64,000 bases of DNA from contig JAIXYN010000014.1 of assembly GCA_027490195.1 (NCBI GenBank), forward strand, positions 62,001 to 126,000, read 5' to 3'. Both the position numbers and the translations under genes were made by a program. Below the pieces are notes generated by a model. It had not been told where the DNA came from. It worked only from the letters and a program-made list of their open reading frames with translations, and did not search any database. Origin of the DNA: Verrucomicrobiaceae bacterium (GTDB lineage Bacteria > Verrucomicrobiota > Verrucomicrobiia > Verrucomicrobiales > Verrucomicrobiaceae). Positions 1-10,300 of the stretch are shown piece after piece; the stretch's first letter is position 1; each line of letters begins with the position of its first letter.

Positions 1-981
1 TTCGGTCTCCCGGCGCACGTAGTCGAAGGGATCGTAGCTGATCTGCGGTGCATTGGAGATGTGCTCGAACTGCGCGGGGAGTCCCTCGTTGTAGGGCTTC
101 ACGAGCTGTTGTGCCACGGGGATCTCGAAGATGGCGTCTTCGGTCAGCGAGACACGCACGGTATCGCCGATGCCGTCTGCAAGCAGAGAGCCGATGCCGA
201 TGGCGCTCTTGATGCGACCGTCTTCGCCGTCGCCTGCTTCGGTGACGCCGAGGTGGATCGGATAGTTCCAGTCGGAGCCGAGTTCATTGAGATGCGCGAC
301 GAGCAGGCGATAGGCCTCGATCATGACCTTCGGATTGCTGGCCTTCATCGAGAAGAGGAAGTTGTGGTAGCCCTGGCCTCGTGCGATGCGGGCGAATTCG
401 AGGGCGCTTTCGACCATGCCGAGAGGTGTATCGCCATGGCGGTTCATGATGCGGTCACTCAATGAGCCGTGATTGGTGCCGATGCGCATGGCGCGACCGA
501 GGCGGATGCATTCCTTCACTAGGGGCACGAACTGCTCCTCCATGTAGGCCACTTCAGCGGCGTACTCGTCATCGGTGTATTCCTTGACGGCAAACTTCTT
601 TTTGTCGGCGTAATTGCCGGGATTCACGCGGACTTTTTCCACCCACTTCACGGCTTCCATTGCCGCATCGGGCTTGAAGTGAATGTCAGCGACCAGCGGG
701 ACGTCGCAACCGGCGGCACGGATGCCATCACGGATGTGCTGCAGATTTTCGGCGATGACGCGTGTTTGTGCGGTGACGCGGACGATCTGACAGCCGGCTT
801 CGGCGAGGCCGAGCGCCTCCTTCACGCAGGCCTCAGCGTCACGCGTGTCGCTGGTGAGCATGCTTTGTACCACGACGGGGGCACCGCCGCCGATCTGGAC
901 GTCGCCAACCATGACGGGGCGTGTTTCACGACGCTGGTAGTTGTAGAGGTCGGGGCAGTAGCGGAGCAGGAGGGAGGACAT
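1..981 (-). CDS. ispG: 4-hydroxy-3-methylbut-2-enyl diphosphate synthase, large type (3' end outside window)
   Basis: The reading frame runs from an ATG at 981 to the window edge without a stop, giving 327 codons. The protein begins MSSLLLRYCPDLYNYQRRET and has the IspG TIM-barrel signature: VMVGDVQIGGGAPVVVQSML near residues 24-43, then DIHF, RVNPGN and GTNHGSLSDR. IspG reduces methylerythritol cyclodiphosphate to HMBPP in the MEP isoprenoid pathway in the cytosol. After the barrel the frame continues into a GDTVRVSLTEDAIFEIPVAQ stretch, as in the long Chlamydia/plant-type enzymes of about 600 residues. The C-terminal 4Fe-4S domain should lie outside the window. It is divergent from the receiver gene at 1109. 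The assignment is secure; the total length cannot be seen. Confidence 0.95.
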   Translation of the reverse strand, partial: MSSLLLRYCPDLYNYQRRETRPVMVGDVQIGGGAPVVVQSMLTSDTRDAEACVKEALGLAEAGCQIVRVTAQTRVIAENLQHIRDGIRAAGCDVPLVADIHFKPDAAMEAVKWVEKVRVNPGNYADKKKFAVKEYTDDEYAAEVAYMEEQFVPLVKECIRLGRAMRIGTNHGSLSDRIMNRHGDTPLGMVESALEFARIARGQGYHNFLFSMKASNPKVMIEAYRLLVAHLNELGSDWNYPIHLGVTEAGDGEDGRIKSAIGIGSLLADGIGDTVRVSLTEDAIFEIPVAQQLVKPYNEGLPAQFEHISNAPQISYDPFDYVRRETE

Positions 982-1108
982 GGCGGGCAGTTAGAATGCC
1001 GGATTGCCGCCATGACGCAAATGGGAAGCCACACCTGGAAGCAGGGCAATACAAGTTTCTTACAAGGTCCTTGCGGATCCATGGGGGAATGCTAAAATTA
1101 TGTAAAAT

Positions 1109-1531
1109 ATGGCATATATTGTTGTTATTGAGGATCATCCACCTGTCCTGAAGCTTCTTTCCACCCTTTGCAGGGCAGAGGGGCATGAGGTGATGGCATA
1201 CGACAATGGGCGTGCTGGTCTGGACGCGATTCGTGAAATGACTCCTGATTTGGCGCTAGTGGACCGCCGACTGGGTGAAGTAGATGGCCTCGAAATGATT
1301 CGTGAAGCCCGGGAGGCTTCGCCAAAGACTCGCTTTGTGATGGTTTCCGCCTGCTCTGAGACCCGCGATATTGTGACAGCTGTGCGTCGTGGCGTCTGTG
1401 ATTATGTGACCAAGCCTTTTGAGCCCGAAGAGATCAAAAGTGCTGTGAACCGTGCGCTCAGCGAACCTGAGGAGCCCCTGCCGATCTCCCGCCAGAAGCT
1501 TGTCATTCTGTGCCCGAAGCAGGCGGCCTGA
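1109..1531 (+). CDS. single-domain response regulator (receiver only)
   Basis: This 140-residue CheY-like receiver has no output domain. The acidic pair is E8-D9, the phospho-acceptor is D52 (LALVDRRLGEVDG), the switch serine is S80 (MVSA) and the conserved lysine is K102 (VTKPF). All key residues are present, so it should be phosphorylated by a histidine kinase. No kinase is encoded nearby, so the partner is unknown. The HtrA-type protease gene follows 70 bp downstream on the same strand, but co-transcription is only possible, not shown. The tail after residue 120 is short and basic. The ATG at 1109 is the only reasonable start, with no strong Shine-Dalgarno sequence. Confidence 0.88.
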   Translation: MAYIVVIEDHPPVLKLLSTLCRAEGHEVMAYDNGRAGLDAIREMTPDLALVDRRLGEVDGLEMIREAREASPKTRFVMVSACSETRDIVTAVRRGVCDYVTKPFEPEEIKSAVNRALSEPEEPLPISRQKLVILCPKQAA

Positions 1532-1601
1532 TTCCCACGGTGGGAATGAGGCTCAAAACTTTGAACTTTGAAGTTCGCAGCCGTTGGCGCATTGGTGCCG
1601 C

Positions 1602-2801
1602 ATGGAAAACCTCCGCCGTTTGCTTTTTGCCTTGTCCGTCTTCGTGCTGGCTGCGCTGCTGTTTGCGTGGTGGCGTCACGGGCGGGAGGGCTATGGCATT
1701 CTCAACCTGCTAAAGAGTGAAAAACCCGGACCGGCGGCCCTCACCACTCCGCAAAAGCCTAAAATAGCGCCAGACGAGGTACCCTTGCTTAGCCGGTTGA
1801 ATGATGAGTTCTCCAAAATTTCCGCCACCGTGCTGCCCTCCGTGGTCAGTGTGACCACCAAGACAGTGCGCCCCGGGAAGAGGGACTGGCATTCCTCTTC
1901 AGGCGCCATCGGTCCAAGCGATCAAATTGTGCCAAGTCTCGGCTCTGGGGTGATCATCAGCAAAGAAGGGCACGTGGTCACAAACTACCACGTCATTGAA
2001 GGCGTGCAGGCATCGGACATCCAGATCACCACAAACGACAACAAAAAACACCTGACCCTTATTCTAGGATTCAACAAAGAGCGGGATATTGCCCTGCTGA
2101 AAATCGACAGCCCGCGCCTCGATTTTCCCGCGCTGAGTTTTGCCAACTCAGATGATGCCCGGGTCGGGCAGATCGTGCTCGCGGTGGGCAATCCCTTTGG
2201 TCTCAGCGGCACGGTGACCCAGGGCATCATCAGTGCACGTGACCGGCGTCTCAGTGACAGTCAGTATGACTTTCTGCAAACGGACACAGTGATCAATCCC
2301 GGCAACTCCGGTGGGCCGCTGGTGAACATTCGCGGAGAAATTATTGGCATTAACGTCGCGATTTATCGCGGGGGGGCGACCGCGAGTGCCTGGCAGGGGG
2401 TGGGGCTCGCTGTTCCATCCAATGAAGCGAAGGCGGTGGTGGAGGAAAAGCTCAAGGAAAATGCAAAGCAAAATTCAGGTTTAACCAGCACCACAGGCAA
2501 GGGCTACCTTGGTCTCGAAGTCAGCAGCGAGCCCGTGGAGATTGACCCTGTATGGGGCACCTCACGCCGTGGGGCACTGGTGACGGACATCGGGAACAAA
2601 TCGCCTGCGGATGAAGCCGGGCTGCGGCAGGGGGATGTGGTGACGAAGTTTCAGGGCATGGCCTTCCGCTCTCCGGCAGATCTGCTGCAGATCATCCGTA
2701 CTCAGCCACCCGGCAGCGAAGTGAAACTCGAAGTCATCCGCAACAATAAGATGGGCGATATCATTGCCACACTCGGGACAAGACCGGATGCAAATCCGTA
2801 G
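1602..2801 (+). CDS. HtrA/Do-like membrane-anchored serine protease with PDZ domain
   Basis: This is a 399-residue protein with one N-terminal membrane anchor (about residues 7-24), a trypsin-like protease domain (about 65-270) and one C-terminal PDZ domain (about 290-390). The catalytic triad is H130 (VTNYHVIEG), D162 (ERDIALLKID) and S236 (NPGNSGGPL), so it should be active. HtrA/DegS-type proteases act on misfolded envelope proteins on the outer side of the membrane. A single PDZ domain plus anchor resembles DegS/HtrA of this size rather than two-PDZ DegP. The ATG at 1602 is preferred over an in-frame TTG at 1584 because it places the hydrophobic anchor directly at the N-terminus. It ends 21 bp from the convergent comEC gene. 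Confidence 0.92.
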   Translation: MENLRRLLFALSVFVLAALLFAWWRHGREGYGILNLLKSEKPGPAALTTPQKPKIAPDEVPLLSRLNDEFSKISATVLPSVVSVTTKTVRPGKRDWHSSSGAIGPSDQIVPSLGSGVIISKEGHVVTNYHVIEGVQASDIQITTNDNKKHLTLILGFNKERDIALLKIDSPRLDFPALSFANSDDARVGQIVLAVGNPFGLSGTVTQGIISARDRRLSDSQYDFLQTDTVINPGNSGGPLVNIRGEIIGINVAIYRGGATASAWQGVGLAVPSNEAKAVVEEKLKENAKQNSGLTSTTGKGYLGLEVSSEPVEIDPVWGTSRRGALVTDIGNKSPADEAGLRQGDVVTKFQGMAFRSPADLLQIIRTQPPGSEVKLEVIRNNKMGDIIATLGTRPDANP

Positions 2802-2822
2802 ACTTGATGAAGTGCTTTTATG

Positions 2823-5171
2823 TCATCGAGGCTTCAGCACCCAATGCTGATTGCTGCGGTTCGTGACGATGCGAAGTTCGTCATGGTGAAACTGCAGGTC
2901 GATGCTGCCAGTGCTCCAGGTGTCGACCAGCGGGATGTGCAGTTCTTTGGCCCGTTGAATGAATGAAATGGGCAGGGCTGTTTCGACAGCACGTGCATCA
3001 CTCCCGCAGAGAATGATCTGCGGGCGGGTCCGGAGGAGGAATTCCGCGCTCGTGGATAGGTCCACTTCATGCTGGCTTCGGATCAGCACATCGCAGTGCA
3101 GATCCTCGGAGCTGGAGCAGAGAGCTTTTTCAGCGTGCCAGCCAGTGTCGCTCAGCCACAGCACGCGCCAGGGGCCTAGCTGAACCATCAGCACCATTGC
3201 ACGATCATCTGCACGACCGTTTTGCATCTGCTGAGTCGGGTACAACACACGGGCTTCAATCTTGAATTCCCTGGCATCTGACAGCGTGACTCGTTCATCA
3301 ACATGAAGTTTGCGCAGTGATGGTGGATGCGGTTGATCGAGCAGGAGTCGCACTGTGGAGCGTGAGGAATCATGCAGCCCGGGCTCTTGAGTGCTGCAAA
3401 ACAGCAAGGGCGTATCGAACGTCGTTAGGACCTGAGCTGTGGCACCGATGTGGTCGGCGTCGTTATGGCTCAGGAACACTCCAGTGACCGAATTCACGCC
3501 GTTGGAATGCAGATATGGGCGCAGCACGCGGCGGAAGTCGGCTTCGCCGCCCGTGTCAAACAGCCAGTGTTTTTTGCCGATGCGGAGGTGATTCGACGCG
3601 CCGCCATAGGGAAGTTCCAGCACGTGCCAGACAGCGGGAGCAGGAGTGAGAGAAGCGCGCGGTTGAAAATGAAAATTCGCGCCGGGCAGGCTGGCAAACC
3701 ACATTGCGCTGGCGATCATCGCCTTCGCCAGCGCCCAGCTGACGTTGTTGAAGATGATTTGAACGCCGGTCAAATGCAGCGCGGATGCACAGAGGCTCAG
3801 GCAGGTGGTGCCAAGACACAGGGAAGACAGAGGTACGAGCACGCAGTTGGCGATCACAGCGACTGGCGTGATTGACTGAAAATGCCCGAGGATGAACGGC
3901 AGACTGCCGATCCAGGCGGCAAAGGACACGCTCAGGGTGGTCGCGAGCCACAGCCGGCATTTGCTTGAAGCACGCTGTGACCAACTGGCGAGCTGAGGCG
4001 GCAGAAATGGATCGAGCCGAGTGAATGGCAGCAGTTTTTTGAGTAGAGGTGCTGAGCCAAGGGTGCTGAACCACAACACACCGAAGGACAGTTGGAACCC
4101 AGGCATGAAAAGCTGGTTCGAATCCGTGGCAAGCAGCAGCAGAGCTGCGGCACCGAGGCTGTTTTGAAGGGATGATTCGCGGTCAATCAGTGTGGCGCTC
4201 AGGTAGATGGCCACCATGAAAGCCGCCCGTGCTGCAGAAGGCCGCCAGCCGGTGACGAACGCATACGCAAACACGATGAAAATCACAATCCACAACGACA
4301 GGGAACGCGGTGTGCCGGTCTGCCGCAGCATCATCAGTACGATGACTCCCAAGAGACCCACATGCAGGCCGCTGACGGCAAAGACATGCAGTGTCCCGCT
4401 GTTGCGAAAGGCATCTTCGATCTTATCATCCGCCTCGGCAGAGACTCCAAGAGCCATGGCACGGAGGACGGCGACGGTTTGAGGGTCTTCTTCGAGGTCC
4501 TGGTTGAGCTGCCTGCTGATCCATTGCCTGCAAAGTTCCGCCCGCTCTAAAAACGCGCACCACCATGCTTCGCCACTGCCGCTGAGACGCTGCATGTGGT
4601 CGATGTCAAAACGGGCCACACGCCCCATGCGCAGTGAATACTCTTGTGCATCAAAGGTGCCTGGATTGGATGCGGTGCGCGGCAGGTAGATGCTGCCGTG
4701 GAGCTCAAATACACCCGCACCAGGAAAGCGTACGCCTTTGGGCAGCCGCACCAGCAGCGTGGCCGTTTGCTCAATCACGAGCCCTGCTGTTGGAATATCG
4801 ATCTGCTGCGTGGTGCAGAGTGCATGGGTGCGCTCATCAGCCGTGTTGTCGAATTCTGGCAGCAGGCTGCCGCGAATTGTCGCTGGCAACGGTTTCTCCT
4901 GCTGCTGCAAGGCAAGGCGCAGCGGATGGCGGAACGTTTCGTCCGTGCGTACTGAATGGACGTAGGCGAAGACCAGCGCTGCAGCCGGGATCAGCAGCCA
5001 TGCGCGCCCGGTGATCAGTGCCGCGCTCAACAGCGCCGTGGTGGCCAGGAGGAACCACCCAGCATGCGCGGGCAGCCATCCCATTTCAGTGGCGAGGATG
5101 CCGCTGACGGCCGCGAGCGCGAGCGTCATCAGCGGGTTTGCCCGGGTCCAAAGCTGGAGTTTCTCGAGCAT
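2823..5171 (-). CDS. comEC: ComEC/Rec2 family DNA-uptake channel protein
   Basis: This 782-residue polytopic membrane protein has the three-part ComEC layout. An N-terminal membrane and soluble region (DUF4131-like) covers about residues 1-200. The Competence membrane domain covers about 220-500, starting with SGLHVGLLG. A C-terminal metallo-beta-lactamase-like domain carries the metal-binding motif SHNDADHIGA near residues 567-576. ComEC forms the inner-membrane channel that takes up single-stranded DNA during natural transformation. No other dedicated competence gene is adjacent, although two PilT-type ATPases lie at 61.5-63.7 kb. The start at 5171 gives a normal N-terminus, and the downstream gene order is convergent with the protease. 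Confidence 0.93.
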   Translation of the reverse strand: MLEKLQLWTRANPLMTLALAAVSGILATEMGWLPAHAGWFLLATTALLSAALITGRAWLLIPAAALVFAYVHSVRTDETFRHPLRLALQQQEKPLPATIRGSLLPEFDNTADERTHALCTTQQIDIPTAGLVIEQTATLLVRLPKGVRFPGAGVFELHGSIYLPRTASNPGTFDAQEYSLRMGRVARFDIDHMQRLSGSGEAWWCAFLERAELCRQWISRQLNQDLEEDPQTVAVLRAMALGVSAEADDKIEDAFRNSGTLHVFAVSGLHVGLLGVIVLMMLRQTGTPRSLSLWIVIFIVFAYAFVTGWRPSAARAAFMVAIYLSATLIDRESSLQNSLGAAALLLLATDSNQLFMPGFQLSFGVLWFSTLGSAPLLKKLLPFTRLDPFLPPQLASWSQRASSKCRLWLATTLSVSFAAWIGSLPFILGHFQSITPVAVIANCVLVPLSSLCLGTTCLSLCASALHLTGVQIIFNNVSWALAKAMIASAMWFASLPGANFHFQPRASLTPAPAVWHVLELPYGGASNHLRIGKKHWLFDTGGEADFRRVLRPYLHSNGVNSVTGVFLSHNDADHIGATAQVLTTFDTPLLFCSTQEPGLHDSSRSTVRLLLDQPHPPSLRKLHVDERVTLSDAREFKIEARVLYPTQQMQNGRADDRAMVLMVQLGPWRVLWLSDTGWHAEKALCSSSEDLHCDVLIRSQHEVDLSTSAEFLLRTRPQIILCGSDARAVETALPISFIQRAKELHIPLVDTWSTGSIDLQFHHDELRIVTNRSNQHWVLKPR

Positions 5172-5192
5172 CGACCGCAGGTGTTGAAATGA

Positions 5193-5843
5193 TCAAGCCT
5201 TCTCGGCACCGGAGGACCCAGCCTTGGCACGCTGATCCATCAGTTGCTTGTACTGCAACTGTTCGAGTTCACTCATGCGATGGTGCGCATTGGCGCTGTG
5301 GCGGGTGTTCGGGAAGTTACCAATGATCTGCTCAAGCATGTCGCGTGCTGTTTCAAAATCATGACGGTGCGTCAGATGCACATCGGCAATGCGAAACATG
5401 ATGAAGGCTGCATCATCCACCGGCCAGTCCTTGCTCTGCAGATGCTCCTCCAGCACTTGCAAAGCCTTCTGCGGATCGCGCAGACGCTCGGCGTGTATCT
5501 TGGCGATTTCAGCCACAGGGAAGGGGTCGTCCGGCTTCTCACTGAGCATGCTTTCATATTGCTCGATCGCTCCCGGATAATCACCCTGGGCAATGCGGGC
5601 CGCAGCTTTGGTCATGTGATCCTGCTCCACCTTCTCGCCGGACGAGAACATCGCCTCTCCCATCATATCGCCCAGCCAGGGAATGAAATACTTCACGGCC
5701 AGGAGCCCCCCAGCGAGCCCCATTAAAATGACAAAGACGAGCTTGATGCCGTCTCCGGCATCTTTCACGAAGCTCCAGATCAAGGCGATGACCAGAAGAA
5801 CGAGCGTGATGACACAGATGCGGATGACAAGTGCAGTGTTCAT
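5193..5843 (-). CDS. TPR-repeat membrane protein, function unknown
   Basis: This is a 216-residue protein with two hydrophobic segments near the N-terminus (about residues 5-24 and 34-54). A helical repeat region follows (about 75-200) that reads as tetratricopeptide repeats, with segments such as GDYPGAIEQYESMLSEKPDD and motifs ending in DPQKALQVLEEHL. The C-terminal tail is charged and rich in Q, A and K. TPRs normally mediate protein-protein contacts. The gene ends 21 bp upstream of comEC on the same strand, so the two may be co-transcribed, but this does not establish a role in DNA uptake. No enzymatic motif was seen. Confidence 0.8.
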   Translation of the reverse strand: MNTALVIRICVITLVLLVIALIWSFVKDAGDGIKLVFVILMGLAGGLLAVKYFIPWLGDMMGEAMFSSGEKVEQDHMTKAAARIAQGDYPGAIEQYESMLSEKPDDPFPVAEIAKIHAERLRDPQKALQVLEEHLQSKDWPVDDAAFIMFRIADVHLTHRHDFETARDMLEQIIGNFPNTRHSANAHHRMSELEQLQYKQLMDQRAKAGSSGAEKA

Positions 5844-5914
5844 TATTAGGGATGTATGACGAGGCTAACAAAACGCCTGTCTTCCGCCAAGTACGAAATT
5901 GGCGGGCATCCCGG

Positions 5915-7333
5915 TCAGCCGCCTCCAAGTGCCCGATAGAGATTGGCCTGGACCTGGAACTGCCGTTTGGTCACACCGATCAACTGAAGCCGCGCTTTCA
6001 GGGCATTTTGCTGCGCATTGAGCACCTCGATGTAGGTGGCCCGGCGTGTGCGAAACAAATCTGTCGCCGTGGCTACGGATTCGATCAGCAGGTGTACCTC
6101 CTTGGTCTTCAAGGTCTGGAGATCTTTCAAAATGCGGATGAACGCCATCTGGTTGTGCACCTCTACGTAGCCGTTCACAATGGATTGCTGATAGGTGCTG
6201 AGCGCTTCTAATTGGGAGGCATTGGCGTGGTCAAACTCGGCTTGGATCGCCTTGCGGTTGATCAGCGGAGCCACCAGACCGCCCAGTGCCGAATAGGTGG
6301 CGGAATGGATGTTGAGCAAAACGTTGCTCTGGAAAGCCTGCAATCCAAGCACTCCGTTGATGGACACCGAAGGCAGGAAGGCTGCCTTGGCTGCTTTCAC
6401 ATCGGCTTTAGTCGCCGCTAGTTCGAATTCCGCCCGGCGGATGTCTGGCCGGTTTTTGAGCATGTCGGCCGGCACACCCGAAGACAAATGCGGCAGCGTT
6501 GAGTTCATTAGAGAGGCCCGATTGCGTGCAATGGGCCGCTGGGGGTCGCCAAGCAGAGTGCAGATGACGCCTTCCTGCTCCACGATGTGCTGCTGCGTAT
6601 CCAGACGCATGCCCTGAAGGTTGAACAACAGCGCCTCGAATTGCTGTACGGCCAGTTCATTGGCGGACCCTGCCTTTTTCTGGGTCTGCACCGTCTCAAG
6701 CGCATCGCGCTGGATTTTGATGGTCTCATCGATGTTGGTGATCTCAGCATCCAGCGCCAGCAGTTCGTAATAGGCGGTGGCCAAATCGGCAATCAAATGC
6801 GTCTGCACCAAATTTCTTCCTTCCACGCTGGCGAGCAGGCGTGCGGTGGCGGAGGCTTTTTTGCTCCGCAGTTTACCCCAGAGATCAATCTCCCAGCTCG
6901 TCTGGAAACCGACCGTGTAGTCCTGGACATCCCGCGGGACGATGCGCCCGTCATAGATGGGCGTGGTGCTGTTGCCGGCACCGTCCATGGTGTAGAGGCC
7001 AAAACGTTGAATCCCCGCGCCAGCCACGCCCGAGACCTTAGGGGCCAGCATGCCGCGTGCGGCGGTGATTTGAGCCTTCGCCATCTCAATGCGCTGGAGA
7101 GCGATTTTGAGATCGAGGTTGTTCTTCAACGCCTGCTCGGTGAGTGCCTGCAATTTGGGGTCGGTGAAGTGTTTTCGCCACTGGCTGACTCCGGTGAAGG
7201 AGGCGGTTTTTTCCGGTGCCAGTTCCGTTTTTTTGCCGTGGCGGCGCAGATCTTCGCAGCTGGTGAAGAGCAGCGTCATGAACGAAAGGCAGGCGCTCAG
7301 GAATGGCCAGTTCAGATGCAGGGGCTCACGCAT
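5915..7333 (-). CDS. RND efflux outer-membrane channel lipoprotein, NodT/OprM family
   Basis: This 472-residue TolC-fold outer membrane factor is the exit duct of a tripartite efflux pump. It starts with a lipoprotein signal: a hydrophobic stretch followed by FTSC with the lipidated cysteine at C26. Two OEP repeats follow, recognised by DLWGKLRSKKASATARLLAS near residue 150 and RPDIRRAEFELAATKADVKA near residue 305. The ATG at 7333 is chosen because it places the signal peptide at the N-terminus and overlaps the pump gene stop by 8 bp, typical of translational coupling. Upstream in the same operon are the pump (7326-10463) and the adaptor (10575-11738). The substrate cannot be inferred from sequence. 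Confidence 0.93.
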   Translation of the reverse strand: MREPLHLNWPFLSACLSFMTLLFTSCEDLRRHGKKTELAPEKTASFTGVSQWRKHFTDPKLQALTEQALKNNLDLKIALQRIEMAKAQITAARGMLAPKVSGVAGAGIQRFGLYTMDGAGNSTTPIYDGRIVPRDVQDYTVGFQTSWEIDLWGKLRSKKASATARLLASVEGRNLVQTHLIADLATAYYELLALDAEITNIDETIKIQRDALETVQTQKKAGSANELAVQQFEALLFNLQGMRLDTQQHIVEQEGVICTLLGDPQRPIARNRASLMNSTLPHLSSGVPADMLKNRPDIRRAEFELAATKADVKAAKAAFLPSVSINGVLGLQAFQSNVLLNIHSATYSALGGLVAPLINRKAIQAEFDHANASQLEALSTYQQSIVNGYVEVHNQMAFIRILKDLQTLKTKEVHLLIESVATATDLFRTRRATYIEVLNAQQNALKARLQLIGVTKRQFQVQANLYRALGGG

Positions 7334-10300
7334 GTTCCGGTTCCTTGGATGGTTTGGGGTTTGAAGTGAAGGAGGCAAAGATGACGTAGAGCCCCGGAAT
7401 GATCAGCATGCCAAATATAGTGCCGAAGATCATGCCGCCCACCGCCGCAGCACCGATGGTGCGGTTCCCGATAGCACCGACACCGGAGGCCGCCATAAGC
7501 GGGCTCAAGCCAGCGACAAAGGCCAGCGAGGTCATCAGGATGGGGCGCAGGCGCGAGGTCGCGCTTTCTACGGCGGCCTCCAGCGGGGTGAGTCCTTCGC
7601 GCTGACGCTGGATGGCAAACTCGACCACGAGAATCGCATTCTTTCCGAGCAGCCCGATCAGCATGATCATGGACACCTGTGCGTAGATGTTGTTTTCAAG
7701 GCCCATCCACAGCAGAAACACAAAGGCACCGAGCAGACCCGTGGGCAGCGAAAGGATGACGGGCATCGGCAGCAGGAAGCTTTCATACTGCGCGGCGAGC
7801 AGCAGATACACAAAAGCGAGGCAGATGATGAGGACAACCACCGCCTGATTCCCTGCGAGAATCTGATCCCGCGTGATGCCCGCCCAGTCGATGCCAAAGC
7901 CCTTGGGCAGCTTTTCCTTGGCTGTTTCCTGGATGGCTTTGATCGCAGCGCCACTGCTGACTCCGATGGCGGGCTCGCCATTGATCTCCGCCGAGGTGAA
8001 CATGTTGTGGCGGGTCACCTGATCTACCCCATAGACTTTTTCTAGCTTCACAAAGGTGTCCAGCTGCACCATTTCCCCAGTTTCATTTTTGACATGCAGT
8101 TTCAGAATGTCCTCCGGTCGTGCGCGGTACTCTGGCAGCGCCTGCACCATGACCTTGTACAACTGCCCGAAGCGGATGAAATTGGTCGCATACTTGCCGC
8201 CTAACATGGTCTGCAGGGCGCTCATCACATTGTTGGCGGTGACTCCTTTTTGCGCTGCAATGTCGCTGTCCACATGCACGAGATATTGTGGGAAGCTGGC
8301 GTCGAAACTGGTGAAGGCATTCGCGATTTCAGGGCGCTCCTGCAAATCGTCGAGAAACTTTTCGGTCACGCTTTCCATGTTTTTGAAATCGCTCGTTCCG
8401 GTGCGGTCCAGCAGGCGCAACTCAAAGCCACTCGCATTGCCGTAGCCAGGCACGGCGGGCGGTGAGAATAGCTCGATCTCGGCATCCTTGATGTGCCGGG
8501 TTTTACGGAGAAGTTCATCCATCACCTCCTTGACCGATTCCTTGCGCACGTGCCACTCGGTTAGATTGATCAGGCAGGCACCATAAGTCGGGCCGCTGGC
8601 GTCGGTGATGATGTTGGTGCCAGCCAGCGTGGAGACCGAAGAGATGGCAGGAATGCCTTCGCAGCAATGCTGGATCTCATCGACCACTGCCTTGGTGCGC
8701 TCAAGCGTGGAACCTGCCGGAGTGGTGATGCCGACGTAAAACCCGCCCTGGTCTTCATTTGGGATGAAACCAGACGGCAGTCTGCCGCCAGAGGACACCA
8801 TGAAGACGCAGAAGGCCAGGAGGATGCCCCAGCTCAGCCCACGCCTGCCCGCCAAGGCCGAGATCCACCGATTGTAAACGCCCGAAACTTTGTCGTAGCT
8901 CTTATTAAAGACCCCAAAGAAGCGATTCAGCAGACTCTTGCTTTTCGGCGCGTGATGCGTGTTTTTTAACATCAAAGCGCACAGTGCGGGTGTCAGCGTG
9001 AGGGCGACCAAGCCTGAGAGCACGATGGCAATCGCCATGGTGAGGGAGAACTGCTGGTAGAATATACCCGAGGGGCCGGACATGAAAGAGGCAGGCACAA
9101 AGACGGCGGCCATCACCAGCGTGATCGCGATGATGGCGCCGCCGATCTCCCCCATCGCTTCTTCCGTGGCCTGGCGCGGCCCCGCACCCGTGCTTTCCAT
9201 CTTCGCATGCACCGCTTCCACCACCACGATGGCCCCGTCCACCACGATGCCGATCGCGAGCACCAGGGCCAGCAGCGTGATCAGGTTCAGCGAGAATCCC
9301 AACAACTGCATGAAGAAGAAGGTGCCGACCAGTGAGACCGGCACGGCAATGACCGGGATCAAAGTGGAGCGCCAGTCCTGCAGGAAAATAAACGTCACTA
9401 TGGACACCAGCAGGAAGGCCTCCGCCAGCGTCCGCATCACCTCATGCAGCGAGGCGTCAAGAAAGCGCGACACATCGTAGCTGATCTCATAGTCCATGCC
9501 CTTGAGGAAAGAGGCCTCTTTGATCTCAGCCATGCGCTGCTTGATGCTGGCAATGACTTCGTTGGCGTTGGAGCCGGGCAGCTGCTTCAGCAGCAGCGCT
9601 GCCGTGGGCCTGCCATTGAAGCGGGTCTCCACATCGAAGTAAAGGGTGCTGAATTCGACCTGGGCGATGTCCTTGATGCGCAGCACCTGTCCCTCGTCAT
9701 TCGAGCGGATGGGGATCTTTTCATAATCTTCCTGGTTCCGGTATTTGCCTGAATAACGTACCACATACTGCAGGTGCGGCTCGGTCTTGTCCGAGCTTTC
9801 CCCCACCTTGCCAGGAGCGGCCTCCACATTTTGCTCTTTCAAGGCGAGCAGTACGTCCTCCGTCGAGATATTGTAGGCCAGCATTTTGTCGGGTTTGAGC
9901 CAGATCCGCATGGCGTATTCCTTGACGCCGATGATTTTCGCAAAGCCCACACCCTCGATCCGCTTCAACTCGGTGAGAATGTTGATATCGGCGAAGTTGT
10001 ACAGAAACATCTCATCGAGTTCAGTATTGGTGCTGGTGACGTCGAGGTACATCAGCATGGCCTTCTCCTCCTTGGCGATCTGGACGCCGGCCTTGATGAC
10101 TTCCTCGGGCAGCTCGCCCATCATCTTGTTCACCCGGTTTTGCACATCCACTGCCGCCACGTCCGGGTCGGTTCCTGCCTCAAAGACGATCGAAATGACG
10201 CCGACGCCATCGTTGGCCGCCCGCGAGGACATGTACTTCATCCCAGGCACGCCGTTGATTGATCTCTCCAGAGGGACGATGGCGGCCTTCGTCAGCGTCT